The notes: generated from the letters alone by a model not told the origin. Positions 26,347 through 35,102 are shown, counted from the first letter of the stretch. The stretch is DNA of 64,000 nt from Deltaproteobacteria bacterium (GCA_020848745.1 JADLHM010000070.1:28196-92195); one strand, 5' to 3'. Program-made: numbers and translations.

Positions 26347-26997
26347 ATGGGCTGCAAGGCGCACCGAGTTCCCGACTCCGACTCCGCCCTGCTCGACGCG
26401 TCGTCGAGCGCGTGGACGAACGTGCCGATGACGGCCATCGACTTGTTCCCGGCGCCGCTGCCGATGGTGGAGGCCGCCTCGCCGTTTCTCGCGCGTAGCG
26501 CCGGCCACGGCACGCTGCGCCGCATCGAGCTGGCGGCGGCTCACAACGGCCGCTGCCTGGCGATTTCCCTGCGATGGGGCTGCGGCAGGCACGCCGAGAT
26601 CGTCGATCTCGATCAGTTCGTGGACGCCGTCGCGGTGCTGTTCCCGATGTCGAGGACAGCCATCGCCATGACGATGGGCAGCGCCGAGGGGCCGGTGAAC
26701 GGCTGGCTGTGGCGGGCGAACCGGCAGCGGCCGTACGAGATCATGGGCACGGGCTACGCTGCCGTCCGTCGTCTCGACGACGAAGCGGCAGGCGATCTCA
26801 CCGCTTCCGCGCGTCACGATGGATCGAGCTGGCACGTCGTCTTCCGGCGTGGCTTGTCCGGCAAGGAGGGGCAGGTCTCCTTCCTGCCCGGGCAGGACCT
26901 GAAGATCGCACTGGCCGCGTGGGACGGCGGCAACGCGGAGCGGTCGGGCCGCAAGTCGATTTCCGGCGACTTCACCGATTTCTCCCTGGAGGCCTGA
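26347..26997 (+). CDS. Haem-binding gamma subunit (EbdC-like)
   Basis: The protein has 216 residues from ATG, with GAGGT nearby. 'DQFVDAVAVLFP', 'MTMGSAEGPVNGWLWRA' and 'LPGQDLKIALAAWDGGNAER.GRKSIS' follow the DMSO-reductase-type haem-b domain of EbdC and DdhC. EbdC binds haem b through Met and Lys, and the Met of 'MTMG' and a late Lys are candidates here. The subunit would pass electrons to a periplasmic cytochrome c. No membrane anchor is visible, as in soluble EBDH. Confidence 0.88.
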   Translation: MGCKAHRVPDSDSALLDASSSAWTNVPMTAIDLFPAPLPMVEAASPFLARSAGHGTLRRIELAAAHNGRCLAISLRWGCGRHAEIVDLDQFVDAVAVLFPMSRTAIAMTMGSAEGPVNGWLWRANRQRPYEIMGTGYAAVRRLDDEAAGDLTASARHDGSSWHVVFRRGLSGKEGQVSFLPGQDLKIALAAWDGGNAERSGRKSISGDFTDFSLEA

Positions 26998-27000
26998 GGC

Positions 27001-27711
27001 ATGGGCGAGCGACTCCAGCTCACGATCGAGGACGGGCGTTCTGACGCCGCCGCGCGAGCCGTCGCCTACGATTCGTTCCGCCGGCTGTTCCTGTACCCGG
27101 GCGGCCAGGAGCAGAAGGACCTCGTTCTCGACGGCGCGATCGAGGATCTCCGGCGGATCGCGGCCGATCTTCCGTATCCCACCGTCTGGATGGCGGACCT
27201 CGCCATGCCGCGAAGCATCGATGTCGCCACAGATTTCACTCGCCTGTTCGACCACTGCAGCGGACGCGCCAGAGCGTCGCTGCACGAAAAGGACCACGTC
27301 GCCGTCGAGGCCTCGCGACTGTGGGAGGAGCTGATCCGCTACTACGAGCACTTCGGCTTGGAGTACGATCTGGGCCGCGCGCGCGAGTGGCCGGACTGCC
27401 TGCCGGTCGAGCTCGAGTTCGCGCACTACCTCGCGTTCCTCGAAGCGACGGTCGATGCGCGACACACCCCGGATCTCGTGCGCGCGCAGGCCGATTTCCT
27501 CGACCGACACCTGGCGGCCTGGGTGCCCGCTTTCGCGGTGCGCGTCGCTCTGGCCGGCGCCGGCACCGTGTACTGCACCTGCGCGAATGCTCTCGCGGAC
27601 TTCGTGGCGGCCGACGCCGGCTACCTCGACGCGCGCAGGACATCCCCGCCGATGGCCCGGGCGACCGGTCGATCTGGGCACGGCGCCAACCTGGAGAGCC
27701 GACGAACATGA
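27001..27711 (+). CDS. TorD/DmsD-family molybdoenzyme maturation chaperone
   Basis: The protein has 236 residues and is all-helical. The family signature 'DCLPVELEFAHYLAF' appears near residue 134, preceded by 'SRLWEELIRYYEHFGL'. Such chaperones bind the Tat leader and apo-alpha subunit until the molybdenum cofactor is inserted. The equivalent gene (ebdD) stands in the same fourth position in known EBDH operons. The stop overlaps the next start (ATGA). Confidence 0.88.
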   Translation: MGERLQLTIEDGRSDAAARAVAYDSFRRLFLYPGGQEQKDLVLDGAIEDLRRIAADLPYPTVWMADLAMPRSIDVATDFTRLFDHCSGRARASLHEKDHVAVEASRLWEELIRYYEHFGLEYDLGRAREWPDCLPVELEFAHYLAFLEATVDARHTPDLVRAQADFLDRHLAAWVPAFAVRVALAGAGTVYCTCANALADFVAADAGYLDARRTSPPMARATGRSGHGANLESRRT

Positions 27712-28991
27712 AACAATTCGACTACGACACGATTCCGATTGCCGACCTTCCGTACGGCGGGCTCGAGGCCGGCCTGAGCGACGAGGAGCGCGCGATCGCC
27801 GACATGATTCGCGGCTTCGCCACGGACGTGATGCGACCGCTCGGCCAGAAGCTCGACCGGATGACGGCGGACGAGGTCGCAGCGGAAGGCTCGCCTGTCC
27901 TCGGGTTCCTCGAGCAGATGAAAGCGCTCGGCATGGGCATCGAAACGCTGGTCACGATGCCCGCCGGCCAGATGGTGCGGATGTTCCCCCTGGTGCAGAG
28001 CATCCTTGGCTGGGGCGACGCGGGCCTTGCCATTCTCGCGGGCGCGTCCGGCTTTCCGGCCACTGTCGCCCAGCTCAGCGGCAACGCCGAGCTGATCGAG
28101 AGATTCGGCTCCTGCCGCGGTTGCTGGATCGGCACGCAGCCGGACCGCGGCTCGGACACCACCGACCTCGATGGCCGCGAGAAGTTCCCGGGGCGGCGGC
28201 ACGGCAAGGCCAATCTCGTCGCGCGAGTCACCCGCGACGAGGTGATCCTGCACGGGCAGACCTCCGCCTGGGTTACCGGTGCGCCGATCGCCGAGTGCGG
28301 CCTCGCGTACATACCGGCCGACTACGGGAACGGATTGTACGCCGATGACGGGACGATGCGTGGCGCCGTCGTGTTCGTGCCGTTCGACGAGCCGGGCGTG
28401 TCCAGGGGCAAGCCCCTCGAGAAGCTGGGCCAGCGCCCGCTCCCACAGGGTGAGGTGTTCTTCGACGAGGTCCGCCTGCCGCGGCGCTACCTGATGAGCG
28501 ACGACTCCGCGTACCGGGGAAAGTTCTTCAGCGCCTTCACACTGGCGAACATGGAGATGGCATGCGTGTTCGCGGGCGTCGCGCGCGCCGCCCTCGACCA
28601 TGCCCTCGCCTATGTACACGAGCGCGAGCAGGGCGGCGCGCTGCTGATCGAGCACCAGAGCGTGCGGGCGCGCATTTTCCGCATCTGGCAGTCGTCGGAG
28701 GCCGCGTTCGCGATCGCCCAGCGCTGCGCGAACTACAACTTCCTCGGAAACCCTCACGTGCTCGCGTCCATCACGGCTAAGGTCACCGCCACGCAGCACG
28801 CGGTGCAGGCCGCCGACGAAGCGCTGCAACTGTTCGGCGGCTACGGTCTCAGCCGGGAGTATCCGATGGAGAAGCTCCTGCGCGATGCGCGCGCCGCGAC
28901 GATCGAGGACGGAGAGAACCACATGCTCGGCCTGGTCGCCGCGGGTCACCTCAGCCAGTGGTTCCAGTCGTCGGGCCTTCGCGGTGCATGA
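27708..28991 (+). CDS. Acyl-CoA dehydrogenase-family flavoprotein
   Basis: The protein has 427 residues and its start is coupled to the chaperone stop. The fold is evident from 'LPRRYLMSDDSAY', 'MACVFAGVARAALDHALAYV', 'QLFGGYGLSREYPMEKLLRDARA' and 'IEDGENHMLGL', where Glu sits near the usual catalytic base. The FAD-facing segment 'CRGCWIGTQPDRGSDTTD' is atypical in place of 'MTEPGAGSD'. A possible role is alpha,beta-desaturation of a CoA ester formed after hydroxylation and oxidation. Its position in the EBDH-like operon is not standard for ethylbenzene degradation. Confidence 0.88.
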   Translation: MKQFDYDTIPIADLPYGGLEAGLSDEERAIADMIRGFATDVMRPLGQKLDRMTADEVAAEGSPVLGFLEQMKALGMGIETLVTMPAGQMVRMFPLVQSILGWGDAGLAILAGASGFPATVAQLSGNAELIERFGSCRGCWIGTQPDRGSDTTDLDGREKFPGRRHGKANLVARVTRDEVILHGQTSAWVTGAPIAECGLAYIPADYGNGLYADDGTMRGAVVFVPFDEPGVSRGKPLEKLGQRPLPQGEVFFDEVRLPRRYLMSDDSAYRGKFFSAFTLANMEMACVFAGVARAALDHALAYVHEREQGGALLIEHQSVRARIFRIWQSSEAAFAIAQRCANYNFLGNPHVLASITAKVTATQHAVQAADEALQLFGGYGLSREYPMEKLLRDARAATIEDGENHMLGLVAAGHLSQWFQSSGLRGA

Positions 28992-29035
28992 GGCGAACGA
29001 CGAAGAACGCAGCGGGAACGTCCGGAGGCAGAACC

Positions 29036-29983
29036 ATGACGACACACGGGAAGCGCCTGGACGACGCCTTCCTTGCGGGACGGGTCGCCGTCATCACCGG
29101 GGCAGGCAGCGGGATCGGCCTGGCGATGGCCGAGCGGGCCGCGTCGGCGGGCATGAAGGTGGCGCTGGCCGACATCGAGGACGCAGCGCTCGCACGCGCC
29201 GAGTCGCGAGTCGGTGCCGCCGGCGCGCAGGTGATCGCCGTGCGCACCGACGTGAGCGATCCCGCGTCCGTCGACGAGCTCGCGCGGCGCGTGCAGCAAG
29301 AGCTTGGCGACCCGTGGCTCGTCGCCAACAACGCCGGCGTCGCGAAGATCGGCCTGTCCTGGCAGCTCCGCACTTCGGATTGGCGGTGGGTGCTCGACGT
29401 CAATCTATTCGGCGTCGTCCACGGCACCGTCGCGTTTTTGCCCGGACTGGTCGCGCGCAACGAAGGCCATCTCGTGAACACGGCTTCGGCCGCCGGATTG
29501 CTCGGCGTGCCTGGAGGCGCACCCTATGTCGCCTCCAAGCACGCCGTGGTCGGGCTGTCCGAGGCGATCTGTCGCGAGCTGCGTGCAACCGGATCGGCCG
29601 TGGGCGTCTCGGTGCTGTGTCCCGCCGCCGTGGACACCCGCATCGCCTATGCGGAGCGCAACCGGCCCGGGATGCCGCACTACGAGGCGCCGACCGAGGG
29701 ACTGCCGCCGATTCTCGTCGAGGAACCCCTGCACGTCCTGGCGCCGCACGACGTCGCCGCGGCGGTGTTCGCCGCGATCCGCGAGAAGCGGTTCTGGATC
29801 CTGCCGCACGCCGAGCAACTTCGCGGTCCGGTGCTCGCCCGCGCACGCCAGATGATCGACGGCATCGATCCCGACGACGAAAGCATGGATCGTGCCTCGG
29901 CCATCATTCACGGGTTCGTAGCCGGTGTGAGGTTTCTCGGACGAGACCCGGGATCGAGGCCCGCCGCGGCGGAAACGGCATGA
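29036..29983 (+). CDS. Short-chain alcohol dehydrogenase
   Basis: The protein has 315 residues from ATG 29036 (GGAGG upstream); an in-frame start at 28958 is less likely. It shows TGAGSGIG, 'DIEDA' (Asp favours NAD), NNAG, and Ser with YVASK. In ethylbenzene degradation an SDR (1-phenylethanol dehydrogenase) oxidises the alcohol made by the molybdoenzyme. This gene is the natural candidate for that step here. A four-base overlap couples it to the next gene. Confidence 0.9.
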   Translation: MTTHGKRLDDAFLAGRVAVITGAGSGIGLAMAERAASAGMKVALADIEDAALARAESRVGAAGAQVIAVRTDVSDPASVDELARRVQQELGDPWLVANNAGVAKIGLSWQLRTSDWRWVLDVNLFGVVHGTVAFLPGLVARNEGHLVNTASAAGLLGVPGGAPYVASKHAVVGLSEAICRELRATGSAVGVSVLCPAAVDTRIAYAERNRPGMPHYEAPTEGLPPILVEEPLHVLAPHDVAAAVFAAIREKRFWILPHAEQLRGPVLARARQMIDGIDPDDESMDRASAIIHGFVAGVRFLGRDPGSRPAAAETA

Positions 29984-30354
29984 AGTCGCATTCCATGGTG
30001 CTGTTCATCGGCGGCACGACGCTGGCCGCTTGTGGTGCCGCCGTGATCGGCCTGCTCGGCATCGTCGGCGGCCCGCCGGCGCAGCCCGACGGCGAGAAGT
30101 TCACCGTCGATGCGACACCGATCGCGCGACTCGTGGACACGCCGTGCACACATGCGCTCTTCGTCGAACGACTCGGCGCCGGAGACCTGATCGACAGCCC
30201 GCAGCTGCGGCTCGCGAGCCGGTTGACGCTGCGGCGCCTCGCCGACCTGCCGTTCGTCGATCTCAGCGAGATGAAACTGAAAGGAGTCCAGGCCGAGCTC
30301 GCCGGCCTCGACCCTCATGCACCGGACTGTCGCCGCACCGGCTCGAACCCATAG
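29980..30354 (+). CDS. Small membrane-anchored hypothetical protein
   Basis: The protein has 124 residues from an ATG overlapping the SDR stop. An N-terminal hydrophobic segment ('MVLFIGGTTLAACGAAVIGLLGIVGG') would act as a membrane anchor or uncleaved signal. The remaining 85 residues are soluble, with 'DTPCTHALFVERLGAG' and 'LPFVDLSEMKLKGVQAEL'. I do not recognise the family. Its operon position suggests an accessory role at the membrane, perhaps with the periplasmic dehydrogenase. Confidence 0.65.
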   Translation: MKSHSMVLFIGGTTLAACGAAVIGLLGIVGGPPAQPDGEKFTVDATPIARLVDTPCTHALFVERLGAGDLIDSPQLRLASRLTLRRLADLPFVDLSEMKLKGVQAELAGLDPHAPDCRRTGSNP

Positions 30355-30365
30355 AGGTTCGAGCC
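30340..30365 (+). promoter_or_regulatory. Perfect 10-bp hairpin across a stop codon
   Basis: GGCTCGAACC and GGTTCGAGCC are perfect inverted arms separated by CATAGA. The loop contains the TAG stop of the 124-residue protein, and the stem ends 24 bases before the next start codon. There is no T-tract. It may be an intercistronic processing, stabilising or partial-termination element. Confidence 0.55.
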
Positions 30366-30389
30366 CTGTGGGGTGAGGAGGACGAAACG

Positions 30390-31139
30390 ATGGCGTTCAA
30401 CCTGATTCGCGGAATCCGTGCATGGAAGGACCACGGCATGCGGTTCGGCGGCGCGTTGTGGAGCAACGCCCGCATGGTCTTCGTCGACCTCCCCGTGGAT
30501 CCCGGCGAGGTCGAGCCCTGGCTGCCGTTTCCAATGCGCCTGGCACGGCCGGCGCGTGTGACGTTCTTCGTGGCGCACTATCCCGAATGCGTCTGGGGCG
30601 TTCCGTACCACGAGATCGGGCTCTTCGTGCAGGTGCGACTCTTCGGCATCGTTCCGATGCTCCATTGCGCATGGATGCTGGTCGATGACGACACGCACCT
30701 GATCAACGGGCGCGAGATGCTCGGCTACCCCAAGAAGATGGCGACGATCCGTTTCGAGGAACGCGACGGAAGGATCTTCGGCTCCGCCGAGCGCAGGGGA
30801 CGCGAAGTCTGCCGCATCGAGGGAACGATCGGCGCACCGCTGCAGGATCCGCCGCCGGGGGTCGGCCGCTGGGGCGTCAACGCCCGGCACCTGCTGACGT
30901 TCACGCCGGGCCACCTCGTCGTGGTCAAGCCGACCGAGACCGTCCACCAGGCGAACGCCGTCGATCTCCAGGTGACGCTGACGCCGACCGAGAACGATCC
31001 CATCTGTCGCGTCGCCGGTGCGCCAGAGAACGCCACCATCCGCACGTGCGACATCGGCATGAGCCCGATTCCACCGATCCGGATCTGGCCCGTTGGCCCG
31101 CTGTTCCAGGCGACGTTGATGCGTCTTCGCGTGAGCTGA
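30390..31139 (+). CDS. Acetoacetate-decarboxylase-family protein
   Basis: The protein has 249 residues. 'GREMLGYPKKMATIRFEE' contains the adjacent lysines that form the Schiff-base site of acetoacetate decarboxylase. 'YPECVWGVPYHEIGLFVQV' and the terminal 'PIPPIRIWPVGP' also fit. The family includes true decarboxylases and diverse aldolase- or cyclase-like members. As last gene of the operon it may process a keto acid formed downstream of the hydroxylation. GAGGAGGA-like sequence precedes the ATG. Confidence 0.82.
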   Translation: MAFNLIRGIRAWKDHGMRFGGALWSNARMVFVDLPVDPGEVEPWLPFPMRLARPARVTFFVAHYPECVWGVPYHEIGLFVQVRLFGIVPMLHCAWMLVDDDTHLINGREMLGYPKKMATIRFEERDGRIFGSAERRGREVCRIEGTIGAPLQDPPPGVGRWGVNARHLLTFTPGHLVVVKPTETVHQANAVDLQVTLTPTENDPICRVAGAPENATIRTCDIGMSPIPPIRIWPVGPLFQATLMRLRVS

Positions 31140-31165
31140 GCAGCGCGCGCGCGAACGCCGCGTCG

Positions 31166-31300
31166 CTACGGCGGATCGAGATCGCGGCAGAAAGCCGAAA
31201 CGGTACGAAGGCGGGACTTCTCCGTGTCGAAGATGCCCTTCACGAGGTTTCGCCAGCGGGCGTATTTGTGGATCTCGTCGAGTACGAGCAGTCGCCTTCA
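31166..31300 (-). pseudogene. Remnant of AAA ATPase (DUF4143-associated type)
   Basis: About 41 codons read 'LLVLDEIHKYARWRNLVKGIFD', matching the Walker-B region of the DUF4143-associated AAA ATPases, then diverge and hit a stop at 31166. The upstream Walker A part and the downstream half are absent, and a stop lies just before the match. It is a gene fragment. Confidence 0.6.
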
Positions 31301-31545
31301 GGGCTCATGTCGGCGAGGCCGAGCTCCTCGCGGCACTGGGGCGTCAGGTCCGCCGTCGCGAGCGCGCTGTCGAGACACAGCCGAGCCAAGTGCAACGGAC
31401 CGCGTAGCTCGTGACACACATAGTTCAGGAGTTGCTGTTTCGCGTCGACCTGGGAGCGCAGCCGATGGATCTCGGCCAGCAACGCATTCGCGGAGTCGAT
31501 GATCATGGAAATCTGACTGTCCGCCGGGGTCAGGTCCGGGAGCAC
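31240..31545 (-). pseudogene. Truncated sensor histidine kinase fragment
   Basis: This is a 101-codon frame. The segment 'LNYVCHELRGPLHLARLCLDSAL' is a HisKA H-box with its phospho-accepting His. It is preceded by a short coiled coil ('LLAEIHRLRSQVDAKQQLL'). No ATPase domain follows: the frame changes at about 31300 into the AAA-ATPase remnant read out of frame. It is probably non-functional. Confidence 0.6.
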
Positions 31546-31650
31546 ACGGAGTCAGGAATCCCGACAGGCGGACCGGGGCGGCGTGCGGTTCCGCTGCGTG
31601 AATGCTAGAAGCCGCCCCCAACCCACCGTGCCGAGGAGACCCGTTCCCCG

Positions 31651-32805
31651 ATGATGAAGCGCGACGTCTACACCGAAGAGCACGAGCTCTTCCGCGAGCA
31701 GTTCCGGAAGTTCGCCGCCAAGGAGATCGAGCCGAAGATCGAGCGCTGGAACCGCGACGGCATCACCGACCGCGAGACGTGGAAGCGGATGGGTGAGGCC
31801 GGCTTCCTCGCGCCGTGCGTGCCCGAGGAGTACGGCGGAGCCGGCGTCGACTTCCGCTACGACGCCATCATCATCGAGGAGATCGCCTACATGCGAGCCC
31901 ACGGCATCATGACGACGGTCCACGCGTCGATCTGCCTGCCGTACGTCATCACCTACGGCACGCCGTCGCAGAAGAAGAAGTTCCTGCCGCCCGCCGTGAC
32001 CGGCGACCTGCTCTTCGGGATCGGCATGACCGAGCCCGGCGCCGGCTCCGACCTCGCGAACATCCAGACGAAGGCGATCCGCCACGGCGACCATTACGTC
32101 GTGAACGGCGCCAAGACGTTCATCTCGATCGGCCAGCTCGGCGGCGCCTACGTGACGGCCGTGAAGACCGACCCGAGCGCCAAGCCCGCCCACAAAGGCG
32201 TGAGCCTCCTCGTCATCGAGGCCGACACGCCGGGCTTCGTGCGCGGCCGGAAGCTCGAGAAGCTCGGCTTCCCGTCGCAGGACACGAGCGAGCTCTTCTT
32301 CGAGGATTGCAAGGTGCCGGTCGAGAACCTGCTCGGGAAGGAAGGGCAGGGCTTCAAGATGATGATGGAGAAGCTCCAGCAGGAGCGCCTCTCGATCTGC
32401 ATCACCGCGATCGCGTCGTGCCGCCGCGCCCTCGACGACACCATCGCCTACACGCTCCAGCGGAAGGCCTTCGGGCGCCAGATCGCCCATTTCCAGAACA
32501 CCCAGTTCAAGCTCGCCGAGCTCGCGACGCAGATCCAGATCGGCCAGGCCTTCGTCGACCAGCTGATCGTCGCGCACGTGCGCGGCGACGAGATCGTCTC
32601 CGAGGTGAGCATGGGCAAGTGGTGGACGACCGACCTCCAGAAGAAGGTGGTCGGCGAGTGCCTCCAGCTGCACGGCGGGTACGGCTTCATGCACGAGTAC
32701 CCGATCTCCCAGGACTACGCCGACGCCGCGGTGCAATCGATCTACGCAGGGTCGAACGAGATCATGAAGGTGATCATCGCCAAGCGCATGGGGCTCGGGG
32801 GGTAG
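31651..32805 (+). CDS. Acyl-CoA dehydrogenase
   Basis: The protein has 384 residues. It has 'GMTEPGAGSDLANIQT' (FAD/substrate loop), 'FISIGQLGGAYV', 'RKAFGRQIAHFQNTQFKLAELAT', 'QLHGGYGFMHEYPISQDYADA' and 'IYAGSNEIMK' with the catalytic Glu. This is a typical tetrameric short- or medium-chain family member that desaturates acyl-CoA and passes electrons to ETF. The exact chain specificity is not evident. It is monocistronic between the kinase debris and a toxin-antitoxin module. Confidence 0.95.
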   Translation: MMKRDVYTEEHELFREQFRKFAAKEIEPKIERWNRDGITDRETWKRMGEAGFLAPCVPEEYGGAGVDFRYDAIIIEEIAYMRAHGIMTTVHASICLPYVITYGTPSQKKKFLPPAVTGDLLFGIGMTEPGAGSDLANIQTKAIRHGDHYVVNGAKTFISIGQLGGAYVTAVKTDPSAKPAHKGVSLLVIEADTPGFVRGRKLEKLGFPSQDTSELFFEDCKVPVENLLGKEGQGFKMMMEKLQQERLSICITAIASCRRALDDTIAYTLQRKAFGRQIAHFQNTQFKLAELATQIQIGQAFVDQLIVAHVRGDEIVSEVSMGKWWTTDLQKKVVGECLQLHGGYGFMHEYPISQDYADAAVQSIYAGSNEIMKVIIAKRMGLGG

Positions 32806-32899
32806 CGCATGCCTGTTCCGGCCGCGCGGCGTGCGCGCTTGACGGGCCGGCGTCATGCCGCCAAAGTAAGACCTCTCGAAGTATTACCAGGAGGACGTG

Positions 32900-33136
32900 A
32901 TGCGCGTCACCACGAAGGGGCAGGTCACCATTCCGATCGAGATCCGTGAACGACTCGGACTCCTGCCCAACAGCGAGGTCGAGTTCGTGGTCGAGGGGGC
33001 CGCGGTGCGACTCCGAAAAGCCCGGGGCGCGCGCCGGCGAGGACGCGGACGGAGCATCGTGGAGCGTTTGAAGGGCAAGGCGACCAGTGGTCTGACCACG
33101 GCCCAGATCATGGCGCTTACGCGCGGCGAGAAGTAG
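32900..33136 (+). CDS. AbrB/MazE-type (VapB) antitoxin
   Basis: The protein has 78 residues. 'MRVTTKGQVTIPIEIRERLGLLPNSEVEFVVEGAAVRLRKA' is the swapped-hairpin AbrB DNA-binding domain. The ATG at 32900 is preferred over GTG 32897 because GGAGG (32890-32894) is correctly spaced from it. It shares one base with the PIN-toxin start. Expected function: toxin neutralisation and self-repression. Confidence 0.92.
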   Translation: MRVTTKGQVTIPIEIRERLGLLPNSEVEFVVEGAAVRLRKARGARRRGRGRSIVERLKGKATSGLTTAQIMALTRGEK

Positions 33137-33537
33137 TGGCGGTCCTCGTCGACAGCAACGTGCTGCTCGACGTCCTCACCGAAGATCCACGCTGGTCTTC
33201 GTGGTCCGAGAGCGCGCTGGCCGAGCAAGGGGATCGCGACGTGCTGGCGATCGACCCGATCATCTATGCGGAGGTGTCGATCGGCTTCGTACGGATCGAG
33301 GAGGTCGAGGCCGCGCTGCCTCCGTCGACGTTTCACCGGCTGACCCTCCCCTGGGAGGCGGCCTTTCTCGCGGGCAAGTGTTTCGTGCGCTACCGGAAGC
33401 GCGGCGGGACCCGGACGTCGCCCTTGCCGGACTTCTACATCGGCGCGCACGCCAGCGTGTCGGGCATGAAGCTGCTCACGCGTGACGCCGCACGCTATCG
33501 GACCTACTTCCCCAGGTTGCGGCTGATTGCCCCGTGA
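33136..33537 (+). CDS. PIN-domain toxin (VapC-like)
   Basis: The protein has 133 residues from GTG. 'VLVDSNVLLDVL' gives the first Asp, 'IIYAEVSIGF' the Glu, and 'LPDFYIGAHASVSGMKLLTRDAARYRTYFP' the remaining acidic residues. All PIN catalytic positions are present, so the RNase is probably active. It is coupled to the AbrB-type antitoxin upstream and overlaps the next gene by four bases. Confidence 0.92.
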   Translation: MAVLVDSNVLLDVLTEDPRWSSWSESALAEQGDRDVLAIDPIIYAEVSIGFVRIEEVEAALPPSTFHRLTLPWEAAFLAGKCFVRYRKRGGTRTSPLPDFYIGAHASVSGMKLLTRDAARYRTYFPRLRLIAP

Positions 33538-35102
33538 ATCGCCTGCCCTGCGCCGTGGAGATGGGAGCGGCCCGGTGGTCGGCGGTCGCGGCGCGCTGCG
33601 CGCTCGCCGTCGCGATCGGATGCGGCGGCGGCGACGCGCCGACGCCGATCGCGCAGGGCTTCGGCGCGCGCCTTGTCCCCGCGTTCACGGGGCGTCCGGC
33701 GGTCGCGCGGCCCGTCGCGGTCGCGCCGGTCGCCCAGCACCCGTTCATGGCGCGGAACGGGTGGAGCAACATGCACGGCGACGGCGCCGCCAGCGACACG
33801 CACCCGGAGGGCGGTCCGCTCGGACGGGACCCGGAGATCGTCTCGACGGCGCGCGGCTTCTTCGGCGGCGAGTGCGCGTCGGTGACCTTCGACCGCGCGG
33901 GGCGCATCGTCACGGTGTGCACGAGCGCCCGTCGCATGCAGCTCCTCGTGCTCGACCCGGCCACGCTCCGTGAGCTGGCGGCGTACGACATGCCGCCGCG
34001 CCCCTCGATGCGGTCGCTCTCGATCCGGACCATCACGACCGATACGTCGGGGGGCGCGTACTTCTATCTCGACGAGCAGGATCGCGTGGTGGTCGGGACG
34101 GCCGCGCACCGCATCGAGGTGGTCGCGCACGACGACGCGGGCTTCCGGCTCGAGCGCGCCTACGACCTGGCGGCGACGATCGCGCCGGCAGGGCGCGCGT
34201 CCGGCGCCTCGGGCGGCGGCGACGCGATCGTCACGGTTCTCCCGGACTGGAGCGGGCGTTGGTACTGGTTCGTCACCCGCCTCGGCATGGTGGGGACCGT
34301 CGAGCGCGAGAGCGGCCGCGTCGCGACCCACCAGCTCGACGGCGAGCGCATCCAGAACTCGTTCGCGGTCGGACCCGAGGGCGCCTTCATCGTGTCCGAT
34401 CACGCGCTCTACGATTTCGTCGCCGCCCCGGAGACCGGCGCGCCGACGGTCGCCTGGCGCGCGCTCTACGACCGCGGCGCGCGCCGGAAGCTCGGACAGC
34501 TCGACCAGGGCTCCGGTACGACCCCGACGCTCCTCGGCGACGAGTGGGTCGCGATCGCCGACAACGCCGAGCCGCGCCTGAACGTGCTGGTGTACCGCCG
34601 CGGGCACGCGCCCGAGGTCGACGACCGCAGGCGGCTGATCTGCAAGCAGCCGCTCTTCGCCCCCGGCGCGAGCGCCACCGACAACAGCTTCATCGGCGTC
34701 GGCCGCTCGCTCGTGGTCGAGAACAACGCCGGCTACGACATCTTCCCGACCATGATGTTCGGCCGGACCGGCGCGGGCGGGGTCGCGCGGGTCGACGTCG
34801 ACGAGCAGGGCCTCGGCTGTCACGTCGTCTGGACGAGCCCCGAGATCTCGCAGACGACGGTGCCGAAGCTCTCGCTCGGGAACGGCCTCGTCTATCTCTA
34901 CACGAAGCTCGCCGACGCGCCCTGGTGGACCGACGCGTACTATCTGACGGCGGTCGACTTCCGGACCGGGGAGACGGTGTACCGCGCGCGCACGGGCGTC
35001 GGGCTCGGCTACGACAACCACTGGGCCCCGGTGACGATCGGCCCGAACGGCACGGCGTACGTCGGCACGCTGCGCGGCCTCCTCGCGGTCCGCGACCGCT
35101 GA
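33534..35102 (+). CDS. Exported beta-propeller-like protein, possible lipoprotein
   Basis: The protein has 522 residues from GTG overlapping the toxin stop; an ATG at 33561 is an alternative that would give a compact signal ending '...AVAIGC', a weak lipobox. The mature part has repeated strands of the kind 'V.FDRAGRIVTVC', 'GGAYFYLDEQDRVVVGT', 'GPNGTAYVGTLRGLLAV', resembling PQQ-type or YWTD propeller blades. No catalytic residues are recognised. Overlap with a toxin-antitoxin pair is probably incidental. Function unknown. Confidence 0.72.
   Translation: MNRLPCAVEMGAARWSAVAARCALAVAIGCGGGDAPTPIAQGFGARLVPAFTGRPAVARPVAVAPVAQHPFMARNGWSNMHGDGAASDTHPEGGPLGRDPEIVSTARGFFGGECASVTFDRAGRIVTVCTSARRMQLLVLDPATLRELAAYDMPPRPSMRSLSIRTITTDTSGGAYFYLDEQDRVVVGTAAHRIEVVAHDDAGFRLERAYDLAATIAPAGRASGASGGGDAIVTVLPDWSGRWYWFVTRLGMVGTVERESGRVATHQLDGERIQNSFAVGPEGAFIVSDHALYDFVAAPETGAPTVAWRALYDRGARRKLGQLDQGSGTTPTLLGDEWVAIADNAEPRLNVLVYRRGHAPEVDDRRRLICKQPLFAPGASATDNSFIGVGRSLVVENNAGYDIFPTMMFGRTGAGGVARVDVDEQGLGCHVVWTSPEISQTTVPKLSLGNGLVYLYTKLADAPWWTDAYYLTAVDFRTGETVYRARTGVGLGYDNHWAPVTIGPNGTAYVGTLRGLLAVRDR

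Larger units (their letters stand above)
31140..31650. other. Stretch without intact gene, about 510 bases
   Basis: No complete gene is supported. On the minus strand are two protein remnants (31166-31300 and 31240-31545, in different frames) that meet near 31300. The rest, 31546-31650, is presumably the promoter region of the acyl-CoA dehydrogenase at 31651; no clear promoter was seen. Confidence 0.6.

Noticed and set aside
30340..30365. tRNA-like GGTTCGA segment
   Set aside because: The GGTTCGAGCC arm is half of a simple hairpin. No acceptor, D or anticodon arms surround it.
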